DNA from: Chara braunii
Taxonomy: Eukaryota > Streptophyta > Charophyceae > Charales > Characeae
Direction of reading: 5' to 3'
DNA: 39,004 nucleotides
NCBI GenBank assembly: GCA_003427395.1
Contig: BFEA01000142.1
Location: forward strand, 2,504,391 to 2,543,394
Shown: positions 30,169-38,774 of the stretch, piece after piece
Position numbering within the stretch: position 1 is the first letter of the stretch
Layout of the letters: every line of letters begins with the position of its first letter
The notes under the pieces: generated by a model
Databases searched by the model: none
What the model was told of the DNA's origin: nothing
Seen by the model: the letters and a program-made list of their open reading frames with translations, nothing else
Made by a program: the position numbers and the translations under genes

Positions 30169-30342
30169 AGGGACGCTGGACCCGATCCCAGCAGGTCCAG
30201 GTGCAGCTTCCCACCAATCGACTGAAGCCATCATTAACGGGTGGATCCCCCTCTTGGAGGATGCTCAGATCACCTCCAAGACTCGGTCCCCCCAAGATCA
30301 GTTAAAATTTAAAATAAGAACAAAATTAAAAAAAAAAAAAGA
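30169..30342 (+). mobile_element. LINE-related 3' end, 5' truncated
   Basis: It starts AGGGACGCTGGACCCGAT, matching the shared LINE 3' phrase GGGACGCTGGACCCGGT. It ends after GACTCGGTCCCCCC... in an A-rich tail (about 30300-30342). The middle differs from LINE copies 1 and 2, so it may come from another subfamily or a SINE that shares the LINE tail. Confidence 0.55.
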
Positions 30343-30369
30343 GATCAGCGATCATATAATGTAATGATT

Positions 30370-30461
30370 TGTAATCCCTTCTGACTTGCCGGTGGAATAG
30401 GAACCGGACTGATGCTGTAATCCCTTCTGACTTGCCGGTGGAATAGGAACCGGACTAATTC
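30370..30461. repeat. 46-bp tandem duplication
   Basis: TGTAATCCCTTCTGACTTGC plus 26 further bases occur at 30370 and 30416. The copies are nearly identical up to GAACCGGACT. The flanking phrase CAGTTAAAATTTAAAAT also occurs on both sides (about 30299 and 30545). Confidence 0.9.
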
Positions 30462-30592
30462 TTCCCAGAATGGATAAGGAGCCTGAACCATACGGTTCCG
30501 TTTTTTCTATTAAAAAAAAAATCTATTAAAAAACAAACAAACAGATCAGTTAAAATTTAAAATTAGAACAAAATAAAGAATAAAAAAGAACA

Positions 30593-30632
30593 AAATAGAG
30601 AAGATTAGCATGGCCCTGCACAAGGATGACAG
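30593..30632 (+). pseudogene. U6 snRNA pseudogene, left part
   Basis: ATAGAGAAGATTAGCATGGC followed by CCTGCACAAGGATGACA matches the U6 core around ACAGAGAAGATTAGC. The 5' part of U6 is missing. The right part resumes at about 30781 after a SINE-like insertion. Confidence 0.75.
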
Positions 30633-30773
30633 ACACAGACACACCTGCCCATGTGGCTGAATGTTATAACATCTAACTGTTCATGAAGAGACCATGGGCT
30701 CAAATCCTCGTGGAATAAATAATTTCAATCACCTTAGGGGGTGACCCCATAATAAAATTGAAAAAAAAAGGAG
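30633..30773 (+). mobile_element. tRNA-derived SINE inserted in the U6 pseudogene
   Basis: GTGGCTGAATGTTATAAC (A-box-like, about 30653) and GGGCTCAAATCCTC (B box, about 30696) form a tRNA-like head. A short body and an A9 tail (30761-30769) follow. AGGATGACA before and AGGATGGACA after resemble an imperfect target-site duplication made from U6 sequence. The head resembles the one at 37599-37665. Confidence 0.65.
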
Positions 30774-30775
30774 GA

Positions 30776-30805
30776 GGATGGACATATCGAGAAATGACCC
30801 AAATT
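30776..30805 (+). pseudogene. U6 snRNA pseudogene, right part
   Basis: AGGATGGACATATCGAGAAA followed by TGACCCAAATTAT matches the U6 3' region (GATGACAC...AAATCGAGAAATGGTCCAAATT). It continues into CTTCACCAGGGTGTATAATA and an (ACA)n-rich tail at about 30881-30906. This copy too looks like U6 fused to a foreign 3' end. Confidence 0.7.
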
Positions 30806-31021
30806 ATTAAAAATGAGAAAAAGTACCCTTCACCAGGGTGTATAATAACAGACTACATGACCTCTTGCGGTTTCCCCCCCCAAAACAACAACAACAACAA
30901 CAAAAGAGAACAGGACCTTTTACAATGCACGCCGAATGAAGGCGAGCAAAGGAAAAAGTGTTTACACATCAAGATAAATCCCTCGAGACAACGGCCTGTG
31001 TTTCCCTTTCCCTGCAATTAA

Positions 31022-31225
31022 GAATAATGGATAAAAAGGAGGCCTTACTCCTCCCAACCTCCCCCTCCTCCACGAACACCTTCCACTAACCCTCTCCACC
31101 CACCACGCACCCTTCGCTGTCACCCACTTCTTCTCCACATACCCCGATCCCCCATGCCCTTCCCCCCCACATACCTCACCCTCTTCCTCATCCATGCACC
31201 CTTGCCCTCCATGCCTCCACCGCCT
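31022..31225. repeat. polypyrimidine-rich tract
   Basis: Dense C/T text with CTCC, CCCCC and CACC steps. The minus-strand Gly/Glu/Trp-rich frame across it is a composition effect. Confidence 0.6.
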
Positions 31226-32252
31226 TTCGTGATGCGCCGCATAGTGATGTGGCAGTGCAATTTTTCAAATGCCACTTGAGGCGTCGAAATTTATCCAGCT
31301 GCACGCAGCGCTGCGAGAGCTATTTTTTTGAGCCACATAATACCGCTCCAGATGAAGTTTTGCACCGTGCAGCACAAGGCGACGTGAATCTTTTGGTGCC
31401 ACAACCTTGCACAGGGGCGCAGTCTTGGGGGTCATGTGGGACCTCAGATTGTGTGCTGAAATTTGTGGGTGGCGAGTGCATGGGCCTCTGGTACAAAATC
31501 CAGGATTGCAGATTGTACGCGCTCCACAGCCCGTGCAATGTTGCCATTGCTACAGTCTTGATGTGTTCATGGTTCTCCAGACCACCAACACACAATCTCA
31601 ACCGCACGATGCCACAACACCAATGGCCACGATTGCTTGTTGATGGTCTGGAGTTCGTACCCACCCACTCTAGTTAGCAATTTTTATACACGCCGTGACT
31701 AACCCAGGCTAAATTCAGAGAGCTCGAGTGGCACAACTGGCTGCAGAACTACGACAAACCTGAAACCCAAGGGGTGAGTCACAGAGAATTACTGTATTCA
31801 TGAGGCCATGTGGTTGCACTGGCTTGGGTCGCTTTGTGATTATTACAGATGAATGGACACTGGAAACCCCTACCAGGCCTCCACTGAGCTCAACTGGTCA
31901 TGTTCTCGGCCCTCTGGTGCACTGCCCATGTCAGAAAGAAGTCTGTTAGTCCTTGCATCTTCGTGATGCCGGGATGGAGAGCTGTACGCAATACTTCTAT
32001 TTTGTAGAGTAGGTTCCACAAATGAAGCATGCAGAGAAATAGCAGTGGGTTTTCCAAATCAAAAAGAAAGCAGTGGAATTTCCAACAACATGACAGATCT
32101 TAGTGTATTTTTTCTTTTAAGCTTAGTAATATCCACAGATATAGATGAAACGGCACGTTAAGAACTGGGCAATTTCGACTGAGATAGACTCTAAGTTCAC
32201 GCCTTGCCTTTTAGAATGGAAGGAAGAATGATTTGTTGCATCAAGTGAGATG
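31226..32252. other. no gene confirmed
   Basis: Overlapping frames of 142 codons (plus, 31249-31677) and 114 codons (minus, 31320-31664) are both Cys-containing and unrecognised. Only one could be real and neither has supporting motifs. Confidence 0.3.
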
Positions 32253-32610
32253 GCCCTTCCATTTTCCTTTGCAGGAAGGCGGCAAGGAACGGGGGCGTTT
32301 GAGGGTGGCAAGTTGGCAGAACGTGGGCAGTTGGGGGAGTTTACACAGAGTCCCTGGAGGCCCTGGGGATTCTTTTTTTTATTTCTCCATTCATCTGCGT
32401 CACTAATCAGATGATGAGACATTTGGCTACCTTAAGAGAGTCCTAGTTACGCCCGCCGTTTAGCCGCGCTTCGTTGAATCTCTTCAATTTGACATTCTTC
32501 CTTCGACCAGAGGCCGCTCACCCAGGAGACCTAATTCCTTTCCATTTTCCTTTCTGGGAAAGTGGCAAAAAAGGGGAAGGCATTTGAGGGTGTCAAGGTG
32601 GCAGAATGTG
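32253..32610 (+). repeat. direct repeat, about 75-bp units 283 bp apart
   Basis: CCTT(T)CCATTTTCCTTT...GGAA(G/A)G..GGCAA...GGG(A/C)G and TTTGAGGGTG.CAAG.TGGCAGAA.GTG occur at 32253-32325 and 32536-32610. The units are diverged and no frame is conserved. Confidence 0.65.
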
Positions 32611-33098
32611 CGCTAGGGTATCCGCTTGGCCCAACTGGGAATGGGTGCTTACGAGCATCAGAGACCCGGGAACAAGGCAACGCGTACGGAGGACATCACA
32701 ATAGACTATTTTGCAGAATTGAATCAGAGAACAAATCTGCACACTGCAACAGCAAAAGAACATGTGATGCAGAAAACATGGCCTCCTGTTACCAGATCAG
32801 AAGCTCAGGCCCCACTAGGCATTGCCCATGTCGCACACAGCCAAACTAAACAGTTCATTCTCATACGTTGACCGCCATATAGACCACAGTGTTCACCTCC
32901 CATCCCAACTGCCCCCCGACTTCCCCAAGAGCATACAGATATTCACTGCTTAGGCACTTCCCTGAGCAGACCTTGCACCAGTGAGTACGGGGGGGGCTAC
33001 ACGGTAGTTAGCTCCAGTCTTGCACCAGGGGCAGCCACCCCCCAGTGGCCCGAACTACACACTGGGTTGGGTGGCAAATGAGGTTTGATAATTTTGCC
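32611..33098. other. no gene recognised
   Basis: Unassigned sequence leading to the MITE pair. Confidence 0.3.
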
Positions 33099-33304
33099 TT
33101 AAACCACCAGTAAATGGGTCCAGCCAACTTGAGAATCACGATTGAGCCTCTCCAAAAAATTGAGGCTCGGGGCAACCGGACCAAAATGGCTGGTGGCACT
33201 AGCCAAAACTGAAACAAGAACACCGTGCTGGCGTTTCGGCAAAGCTTGGCGCGCAGTGGGAATCTGCCGCATACAAAAGAGGCACGGATGTACTGGCACT
33301 TTAA
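33099..33304. mobile_element. TTAA MITE (copy g1)
   Basis: A 198-bp element (33103-33300) starts ACCACCAGTAAATGGGTCC and ends GCACGGATGTACTGGCACT, with TTAA at 33099-33102 and 33301-33304. The left interior shares GATTGAGCCTCTCC with element c2. Confidence 0.7.
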
Positions 33305-33473
33305 ACCGCCAGTCCATCCGCAGCAAAGAGCAGGTCCAAACTACTTTCCAATGATGCAGAGGCCAGCACCGGGACCGTGCTTACTTTTCTAATGGTCAGT
33401 GGTGGTCACTTTTAAGGCGGCAAGATGCATTTTCGGCTTCCTCAATTTAGCTTCGGATGGACTGGTGGTTTAA
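33301..33473. mobile_element. TTAA MITE (copy g2), sharing its left TTAA with g1
   Basis: A 165-bp element (33305-33469) starts ACCGCCAGTCCATCCGCAGC and ends GCTTCGGATGGACTGGTGGT. TTAA (33301-33304) is shared with g1, and the other TTAA is at 33470-33473. Confidence 0.75.
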
Positions 33474-33833
33474 GGGCAGTGGTGGCTTTAACTGTCAACT
33501 CCTCAATGATGCAAGACATAGAGACAGCATCCACAGAGAGATGACCATACACCCTCAGGGGAAGGGGATAGGGGTCGAGAAGACAGCTTCATACCATCAT
33601 GGAAGGCATACCTTATGAAAAAGCATTCCAATCACAACCCTGCTGCAGCACTCCTTAAGCCATCACTCCCTCCAACATCAAGAAATTGGGGGGACCGGTA
33701 GAACAGGTTCATTAGGGCTACCGGTAGTACAGTGTGGAGAACCGAAAGAAACACAAAAATGGAAAATGTGTTCAAATGCCTCCACGATTTATTTCATGGT
33801 TTAAGCAATTTTTTTAATTTTTAAAAATATTTT
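33474..33833. other. no gene; partial repeat copy
   Basis: GGCATACCTTATGAAAAAGC and ATTCCAATCACAACCCTGCTGCAGCAC (about 33606-33650) repeat part of the 162-bp unit found at 34.3-34.5 kb. The rest is unassigned. Confidence 0.45.
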
Positions 33834-34145
33834 TTCCTGGAAAGATCACGAGCAAATCTACAGACCCTCCAACTTCCGGAGTCTTTGAAGCATTCTTTGG
33901 AACGGGGAAAATCGCAGAAGTGGAGTACTTTTCCCGTTGGCCTACAAACGGCACTGTGGCAAAACTGGAACATGCAACAAATCAGCACGGCGATTTTTTC
34001 ACCGTCAAAATGATTTTATTTTATTTTTCTGATATTTTTCCTGGAAAGATCACGACCTAATCTACCAATGCTCAAATTTCCAGAATTTTCTGTGAATTCT
34101 TCTGGCCAGGCAAAATCACCGAAGTTGCCGCTTCAAATTTCGGGA
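33834..34145 (+). repeat. tandem duplication, period 204 bp
   Basis: TCCTGGAAAGATCACGA starts units at about 33835 and 34039. Both continue AATCTAC and later CTTC..GAATT-like, GGCAAAATC.C.GAAGT-type text, and both are preceded by A/T-rich TATTTTT. A GGTGGTTTAA phrase at about 34240-34249 resembles a MITE end, but its partner was not found. Confidence 0.6.
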
Positions 34146-34183
34146 CTAGGCCCGCCGTTTCCGCCTCCAGTCGCCGCCCTCCA

Positions 34184-34807
34184 TCAAAACCCGCCCGAAC
34201 TCACAGGGAGGGCTATTTCCGGCTGGCGGGCGGAGTGGTGGTTTAATCTCGTGCACAGCATGCCACACTCGGGACACCTGATAGGTCTCGGGACACCTGG
34301 ACATATCAGGCCACATTTCTTACAAGATACGGCACAGCAAGCCACACTCAAGAGGCAGACCCTACAGACAGCATACCTTATGGAAAAGCATTCCAAGCAC
34401 AACCCTGCTGCAGCACCTCTTTTATCTTGTGAACACAAATACCAACCACGCCTCGGGACACCTGGACATATCAAGCCACATTTTAAACAGCATACGGCGC
34501 AGCAGGCCACACTCAAGAGGCAGACCCTACAGACAGCATAAGCAACACCAGTCGATACAACTTCCTTTCTCCTTTCCAAATCTTGGGCTCTGTGAACACC
34601 CACCGTTCCTCCTCCATCTGCCAAGAGAACACTGATCTCCTCTGCAACACTATCCAGCTCATTTCCATTTTCCAACCTTGCAATCAGCGCCTGGAAAAGC
34701 TTCCCAACATCTCTGGTTTTGACATGATCCGTCAAAGTTCTGTGGAATGGCAATTGCACAAAGTCAACCACAGGTGCTTCTGTTAGCTGAACCGTATGCA
34801 ACAGCAA
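34184..34807 (-). CDS. Cys-rich reading frame with a duplicated 54-codon unit, unidentified
   Basis: A 207-codon minus frame starts at 34807. The first 90 or so residues are free of Cys and look like ordinary soluble protein (for example GKLFQALIARLENGNELDSV). The rest holds two copies of a 54-residue unit containing YAVCRVCLLSVACCAV and KCGLICPGVPR, with CLEC between them and CPECGMLC after them. The DNA unit is 162 bp, so the duplication keeps frame. I know no family with this spacing. Part of the unit also occurs outside the frame at 33.6 kb, and the C-terminus runs into MITE-like sequence. It may be repeat-derived and not expressed. Confidence 0.3.
   Translation of the reverse strand: MLLHTVQLTEAPVVDFVQLPFHRTLTDHVKTRDVGKLFQALIARLENGNELDSVAEEISVLLADGGGTVGVHRAQDLERRKEVVSTGVAYAVCRVCLLSVACCAVCCLKCGLICPGVPRRGWYLCSQDKRGAAAGLCLECFSIRYAVCRVCLLSVACCAVSCKKCGLICPGVPRPIRCPECGMLCTRLNHHSARQPEIALPVSSGGF
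34282..34540. repeat. 162-bp tandem repeat
   Basis: CTCGGGACACCTGGACATAT starts units at about 34289 and 34451. Both run to CTCAAGAGGCAGACCCTACA. A partial third unit is at about 33606-33650. This underlies the duplicated Cys-rich frame on the other strand. Confidence 0.85.
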
Positions 34808-35195
34808 ACGATGATCAAGGAGTCTGTTTCGCGACTTGAAAAAAAAAGAGGAAGGGTCACCTCTGAAGTTCTTCTGTCACATCTGATTCCATCAGGATAC
34901 CCCGTCATCGGTTTCTCAACACTTACCTGCATGTACCATTCAGCCAAATGCATTCAGTCACACATTCAGCCACATGCATCCAGCCACGCCGGCTGGGTGA
35001 TCAAGGAGTTTGAGAGCAACAACCCGGTCGGGAAAGAAAACAACAATTGTTATTTTCAAAGTGTACTTTGTTGCGAGGCAGCAAATGCACTGCAACATTT
35101 CCCTCGGTCCACAGAGTCGTGATTGACATGCATAATTTCTCAGAATTAATGTAGAGTTCATTATAAGCCCTCGGCTAAGTCATGCCGAAGCTGTC
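34541..35195. other. no further gene recognised
   Basis: Apart from the N-terminal part of the Cys-rich frame, this is unassigned. CATTCAGCCA / ATGCATCCAGCCA phrases repeat near 34938-34985. Confidence 0.3.
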
Positions 35196-35375
35196 GACAC
35201 CTAGGCTACCAGCCGGGCGGCCTGGGTCACCTTGTTTGGCCGGGCGGCCCGGCTGTGCAAGGACCAAAGAAGGTCCCCGCAAAAAGAAAAAAAATAACCA
35301 AAAGATCTGAGGAAAAAAACTATGTTATGCACAAAAATAAACTGAACAACTTTTGCCTCAGGGTCACATCAATTT
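35196..35375 (+). mobile_element. retroposon-like repeat, uninterrupted copy
   Basis: CCTAGGCTACCAGCCGGGC ... GTGCAAGGACCAAAGAAGG, an A-rich run, TATGTTATGCACAAAAATAA and ACTGAACAACTTTTGCCTCA are collinear with 18546-18682 plus 19155-19203. It supplies the empty site for the Mutator-like insertion. Confidence 0.75.
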
Positions 35376-35559
35376 TTTTATTTTTTTATTTTTTTTTGTT
35401 TTGTTTTGTGTGGCATTCGCTGAAGTGGACGCCTTCCAGAAATTCTCAGCGGCCTTTTGGCCCCTGAGGGGTTTGGTATATAGTTTTCCACATCGATTTT
35501 TTTTAAAAAAATTACCAAATTCAAATGAAAGAAAAAATTCAAAAAATATATTTTTATTT

Positions 35560-35625
35560 TTATTTTTATTTTTCTAGTTTTTTTCTGGCCCGGCCGGAAA
35601 GTGATCCTGGGCCACTGGTAGCCAA
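35560..35625 (-). mobile_element. GC-rich retroposon 3' module, minus orientation
   Basis: On the minus strand GGCTACCAGTGGCCCAGGAT leads to CCGGCCGGGCCAG and then an A-rich tail (T-rich on plus, 35550-35587). A similar minus-strand arrangement lies at about 20150-20200 (GCTCGGCCGGGCT then A-rich). Confidence 0.45.
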
Positions 35626-36098
35626 GGTTGATACTCAATTGAAAGGGTTTTGCGCATTTCTACGCCTGAGTCCCAGGCCCAGTCCCAGAACTGCGAAGGT
35701 TCCAGAGTATCATAGTCCATCCGGTAGGCCCTGCCTTACAATCATAACTGTAGGGTCGTCGGTAGGGTCCGTCCACAGAAGTTCCCGTAGGTCGTTAGAA
35801 GTCTGGTGTGCAACCGAAGTCCAAGTCTCAAAAATAGCAGCTCAATACAAGAAAGTACAGTACTTACTGGAAGTTTCAGACGACTGTGGCCAGATAGGCC
35901 AGGGAGCAGTACAGGTCCGAAAAATCAGAGATTGGGAACTGCGGCAACGAGCAAAAGCGCTACCACAGTGTCAGCACAAAATTCCATTCGGGTCTGTCCC
36001 AGAAGCGCCGCTGCATGCTTGTGCGACCAAACACCCGTGCGACTTGGCAGGGGAGATACCAAGAAGGGTAGTCCACGGCACTGGGCACCATAGCTCGG
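35626..36098. other. no gene recognised
   Basis: Plus-strand frames are present here, but none shows a domain. Confidence 0.3.
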
Positions 36099-36104
36099 AA
36101 GAGA

Positions 36105-36142
<38 letters not shown>
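36099..36142. repeat. (GA)n microsatellite
   Basis: About 20 GA units immediately left of an inverted-repeat element. Confidence 0.95.
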
Positions 36143-36144
<2 letters not shown>

Positions 36145-36336
36145 TTATGTACCCAACTGAACTTCAATCCACAACAAAGTCCTTCGATCCATAACGAATT
36201 CACACGTTCCCATACACGCATGGAATTGCAGAGTAGACTCGAGGGAGGCAAATCCACACAAAACCTGAGAGAAGATATGCACAATATGTGAACGTGTGAA
36301 TTCGTTGTGGATTGAAGTTCAATCGGGTACATAACA
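36143..36336. mobile_element. MITE with 33-bp inverted ends
   Basis: TGTTATGTACCC, two variable bases and TGAACTTCAATCCACAAC (36143-36175) are inverted at 36304-36336. After an extra 20 bp in the left arm, GAATTCACACGTTC pairs with GAACGTGTGAATTC. Total length is 194 bp. The ends do not resemble the TTAA family. Confidence 0.75.
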
Positions 36337-37329
36337 CAGTCAGACAAAGAGACAGACAGACGGACAGAATATTCAGACAGGGAAGCAATCCGTGGGGGTG
36401 GGGGGAGGAGAGAGATTGAGAGAGAGTGGGCGGGAGGGGGGAGAGGGGGAGGGGGAGGAGAGAGAGCATACCTATGGGTTGATGACAGCAGCCATAGCTT
36501 CCACGTGGATACAATTCGAGATTTGCTACTTGCCAGTTCATTGTTTGGCTCCTAATAATAATTGGAGTTCTCACATAGTTTTCATATTGCATCGTGTGCG
36601 ACTGGCGCACTGTGTGACAGCTTGTCAGTTGCTTTGAGATTGCTACCTTGTTTGAATTTGGGTGAGGAGGCTGCATGAAGGCACCTGCGTTTGCTAGACA
36701 TGTAGTGAAGGAGAGGATGCTACATCAAGTGCTAAACTGGTGAAACAGGAGGCTAGCAAAAATGAGGACGTACCACCCACAATCAAATCGCTGTTAAAAG
36801 AGTTCTAGACTTTGGAGGAGGCACCCAGTGGAGTAGTGGAGAGGAAATCAGACATAGGATCGAGATCATGCCCGGTAGCAAGACCCTAAAGCATCCAATC
36901 TATAGGATGTGTAATGAACCCAGTCTAATAGATACTCAGAAGTCGTCAATCTACCGTAGTTTCAATATCTGCATGAAAGTCTCCAGATCGTGAAGTGATA
37001 TCTCAAACAGTAACTCATTATCAAAAAGAGAAGAGAGTGGAGGGAGAATAGACAAAGGCGAGGAAGAGAGATCACACAGTAATAAACCCTTCAGATCCCT
37101 CTCCTTCTCCGGGCTTCTTTCCACACCACATCATCAATGATAATAAGTATATTCTTGATCACACTCAATAGTGCCACGTGGCACTTTATCTCATGAAGAC
37201 TCCGAAGACACAGCAGATTTCCAGTGACGACGTCAACCGCAGGTGAGTACCCGATTCCCTACATCCACAGATCCCGATCTTCCTCCTCCTCGCAACCAGT
37301 CACCTCATGTAGACAGCGTGGACAATGCC
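36337..37329. other. no gene recognised; GA-rich patch
   Basis: A purine-rich patch lies at 36395-36462. The rest is unassigned; CCGCAG/GTGAGTACC near 37241 looks like a splice donor but has no supported exon. Confidence 0.35.
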
Positions 37330-37590
37330 ACATCAGCAATCGAAACAGGTGGCATTCGCTGTTCCTCCAAATACAAACAGCACGATGCAGGTCCGAAGCT
37401 GTTCTGACATTATGAACCCCATGTAGGGTGTGTATTACCACTCACTCCCGAGCAGAGCAGGACATACAAATCATCTCACCTGCTGTCGTCCCCCAAATAG
37501 AACACACAGTCACTATAGATGCTGCATTTTGGACAACCTCCAGTCTGTATACGACGATAACGACCATGCATTCGATTCACGGGAAGATGG
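37330..37590 (+). repeat. dispersed repeat family, copy 2
   Basis: CAAACAGCACGATGCAGGTC and, further on, CCCATG...GGTGTGTATTACCACTCACTCCC match 38600-38680 (GCGAACAGCAAGATGCAGCTC, then CCCATGGG...CGCGTGTCTACCACTCACTCCC). An AACACACAGTCACTATAG...GATTCACGGGAAGATGGTA block resembles the 12.0-kb repeat. Confidence 0.55.
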
Positions 37591-37598
37591 TACCCCCC

Positions 37599-37665
37599 CC
37601 GTGTAGCTGAACGATACACATGCTATTTGTTAGCAAACTGATCATGAGTTCGAGTCCTGAATCAG
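37599..37665 (+). mobile_element. tRNA-like SINE head
   Basis: GTGTAGCTGAACGATACAC (A-box-like) is followed by TTTGTTAGCAAA, an anticodon-arm-like hairpin, and GAGTTCGAGTCCTGA (B box). The head resembles that of the SINE in the U6 pseudogene at 30.65 kb. It lies immediately upstream of SINE copy B on the other strand. Confidence 0.5.
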
Positions 37666-37726
37666 GTGAATGCAAAAATAAAGATCACCGTCCGATCAGA
37701 ACGCAATACAAAGCATTCAAGTTCTG

Positions 37727-38309
37727 TTTTTTTCTTTCTTTCTTTTTCCCTCGAAAAATACAGCTGTCTTCACCTCATCGGGGGACAAGCTGTATTTTTT
37801 ACTACCCTATTTTCTTCTCTCAATACACTGCTCATCTCACACTAGCTACCTACCTACCCTATATTATCCACTTCTGTATCCAGCACGGAGGCTCTTTCAT
37901 GCTTCCTCAAGCTACCTACCTATTGTACCGTAAGCCCAGGAGACAATCCCAATGGGTTTGGGACCACCGAGCGCTATCCACTTGCAGGAACAGCCGTCAC
38001 AAAACTGCACTATAGCACAGGGCGAGGCTTAAATTCACTAGCCAGAACTAAGCCTTCCTATGGTTATGGGTCTACGCCCCCCTCTCTCTGCTCAGTGCGG
38101 GGAGCAGTACCCAAGCCCCTAACACCTGGCGCGAGCTGGAAAGAGTCAAATACTTCCCTAACCAGCCAGGAGGCCCAAGCCAACAATCTCCGCTGGTGAA
38201 CCCGAAGCATACCCCCAGGAGGTAACGGCGAACGAAAGGACGACGTTGGGAATCGAACCCACGACCTCCTGAGTACTACTTACGTGCTCAACCAACTGAG
38301 CTACCCCGC
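37727..38309 (-). mobile_element. tRNA-derived SINE, copy B
   Basis: On the minus strand the head GCGGGGTAGCTCAGTTGGTT and TGGGTTCGATTCCCA give intact A and B boxes with a perfect 4-bp T stem. The body is collinear with copy A at 22279-22760 (GGCCTCCTGGCTGGTT, GCGCCAGGTGTTAGG, TGCTCCCCGCACTGAG, CCCATAACCAT). The 3' end forms a hairpin with a perfect 12-bp stem, AAAAATACAGCT / AGCTGTATTTTT (37753-37800). An A/G-rich tail follows (T/C-rich on plus, 37727-37752). At about 555 bp it is long for a SINE. Confidence 0.8.
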
Positions 38310-38499
38310 TTGGGCTTCTTTTCTTCTTTTTTTTTTGGGCTTCATTTTTTTTCTTTCTATTTTCTATCTGACCAAAGGAATCCCGACCTCTATCTACAAA
38401 CCAGTCTCACGTACTTTCGGACTGAGATCGACATCAGCTTTTTTGATTCCATGACCTCCATGGAGGTAGAGGGCGATGGATGATCGTATCTACCGTCTG

Positions 38500-38740
38500 C
38501 ACCCGAACGTACAACCATTATCACTGCATCTAGACCGACAGTTGGTCCAAACACAGCTATAAAGACTGTACTTTCCATCGCTGGAGGATCGGTTCTGCAG
38601 TAGCGAACAGCAAGATGCAGCTCTGAAGTGGTTTACCTCGTCGATACCCATGGGAACGCGTGTCTACCACTCACTCCCCCTAACAGCAAGACATAATGAT
38701 GATCAGCACTCCCAAGCATAACACTTACAGATATTTTCCG
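38500..38740 (+). repeat. dispersed repeat family, copy 3
   Basis: GAACGTACAACCATTATCAC, CAGTTGGTCCAAACACAGCT and the CCACTCACTCCCC phrase link this copy both to 12003-12080 and to 37330-37440. Confidence 0.55.
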
Positions 38741-38774
38741 ACTGAGCTCGTTATCATCTCTTTTCTTTTTTCTT

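Noticed and set aside
31249-31677. 142-codon plus frame as a gene
   Set aside because: A minus frame of similar size covers the same bases and neither has motifs; kept only as unassigned.
38058-38313. Functional tRNA gene at the head of SINE copy B
   Set aside because: The A and B boxes are good, but no proper anticodon stem forms and the sequence continues into a body shared with copy A, so it is a SINE head.
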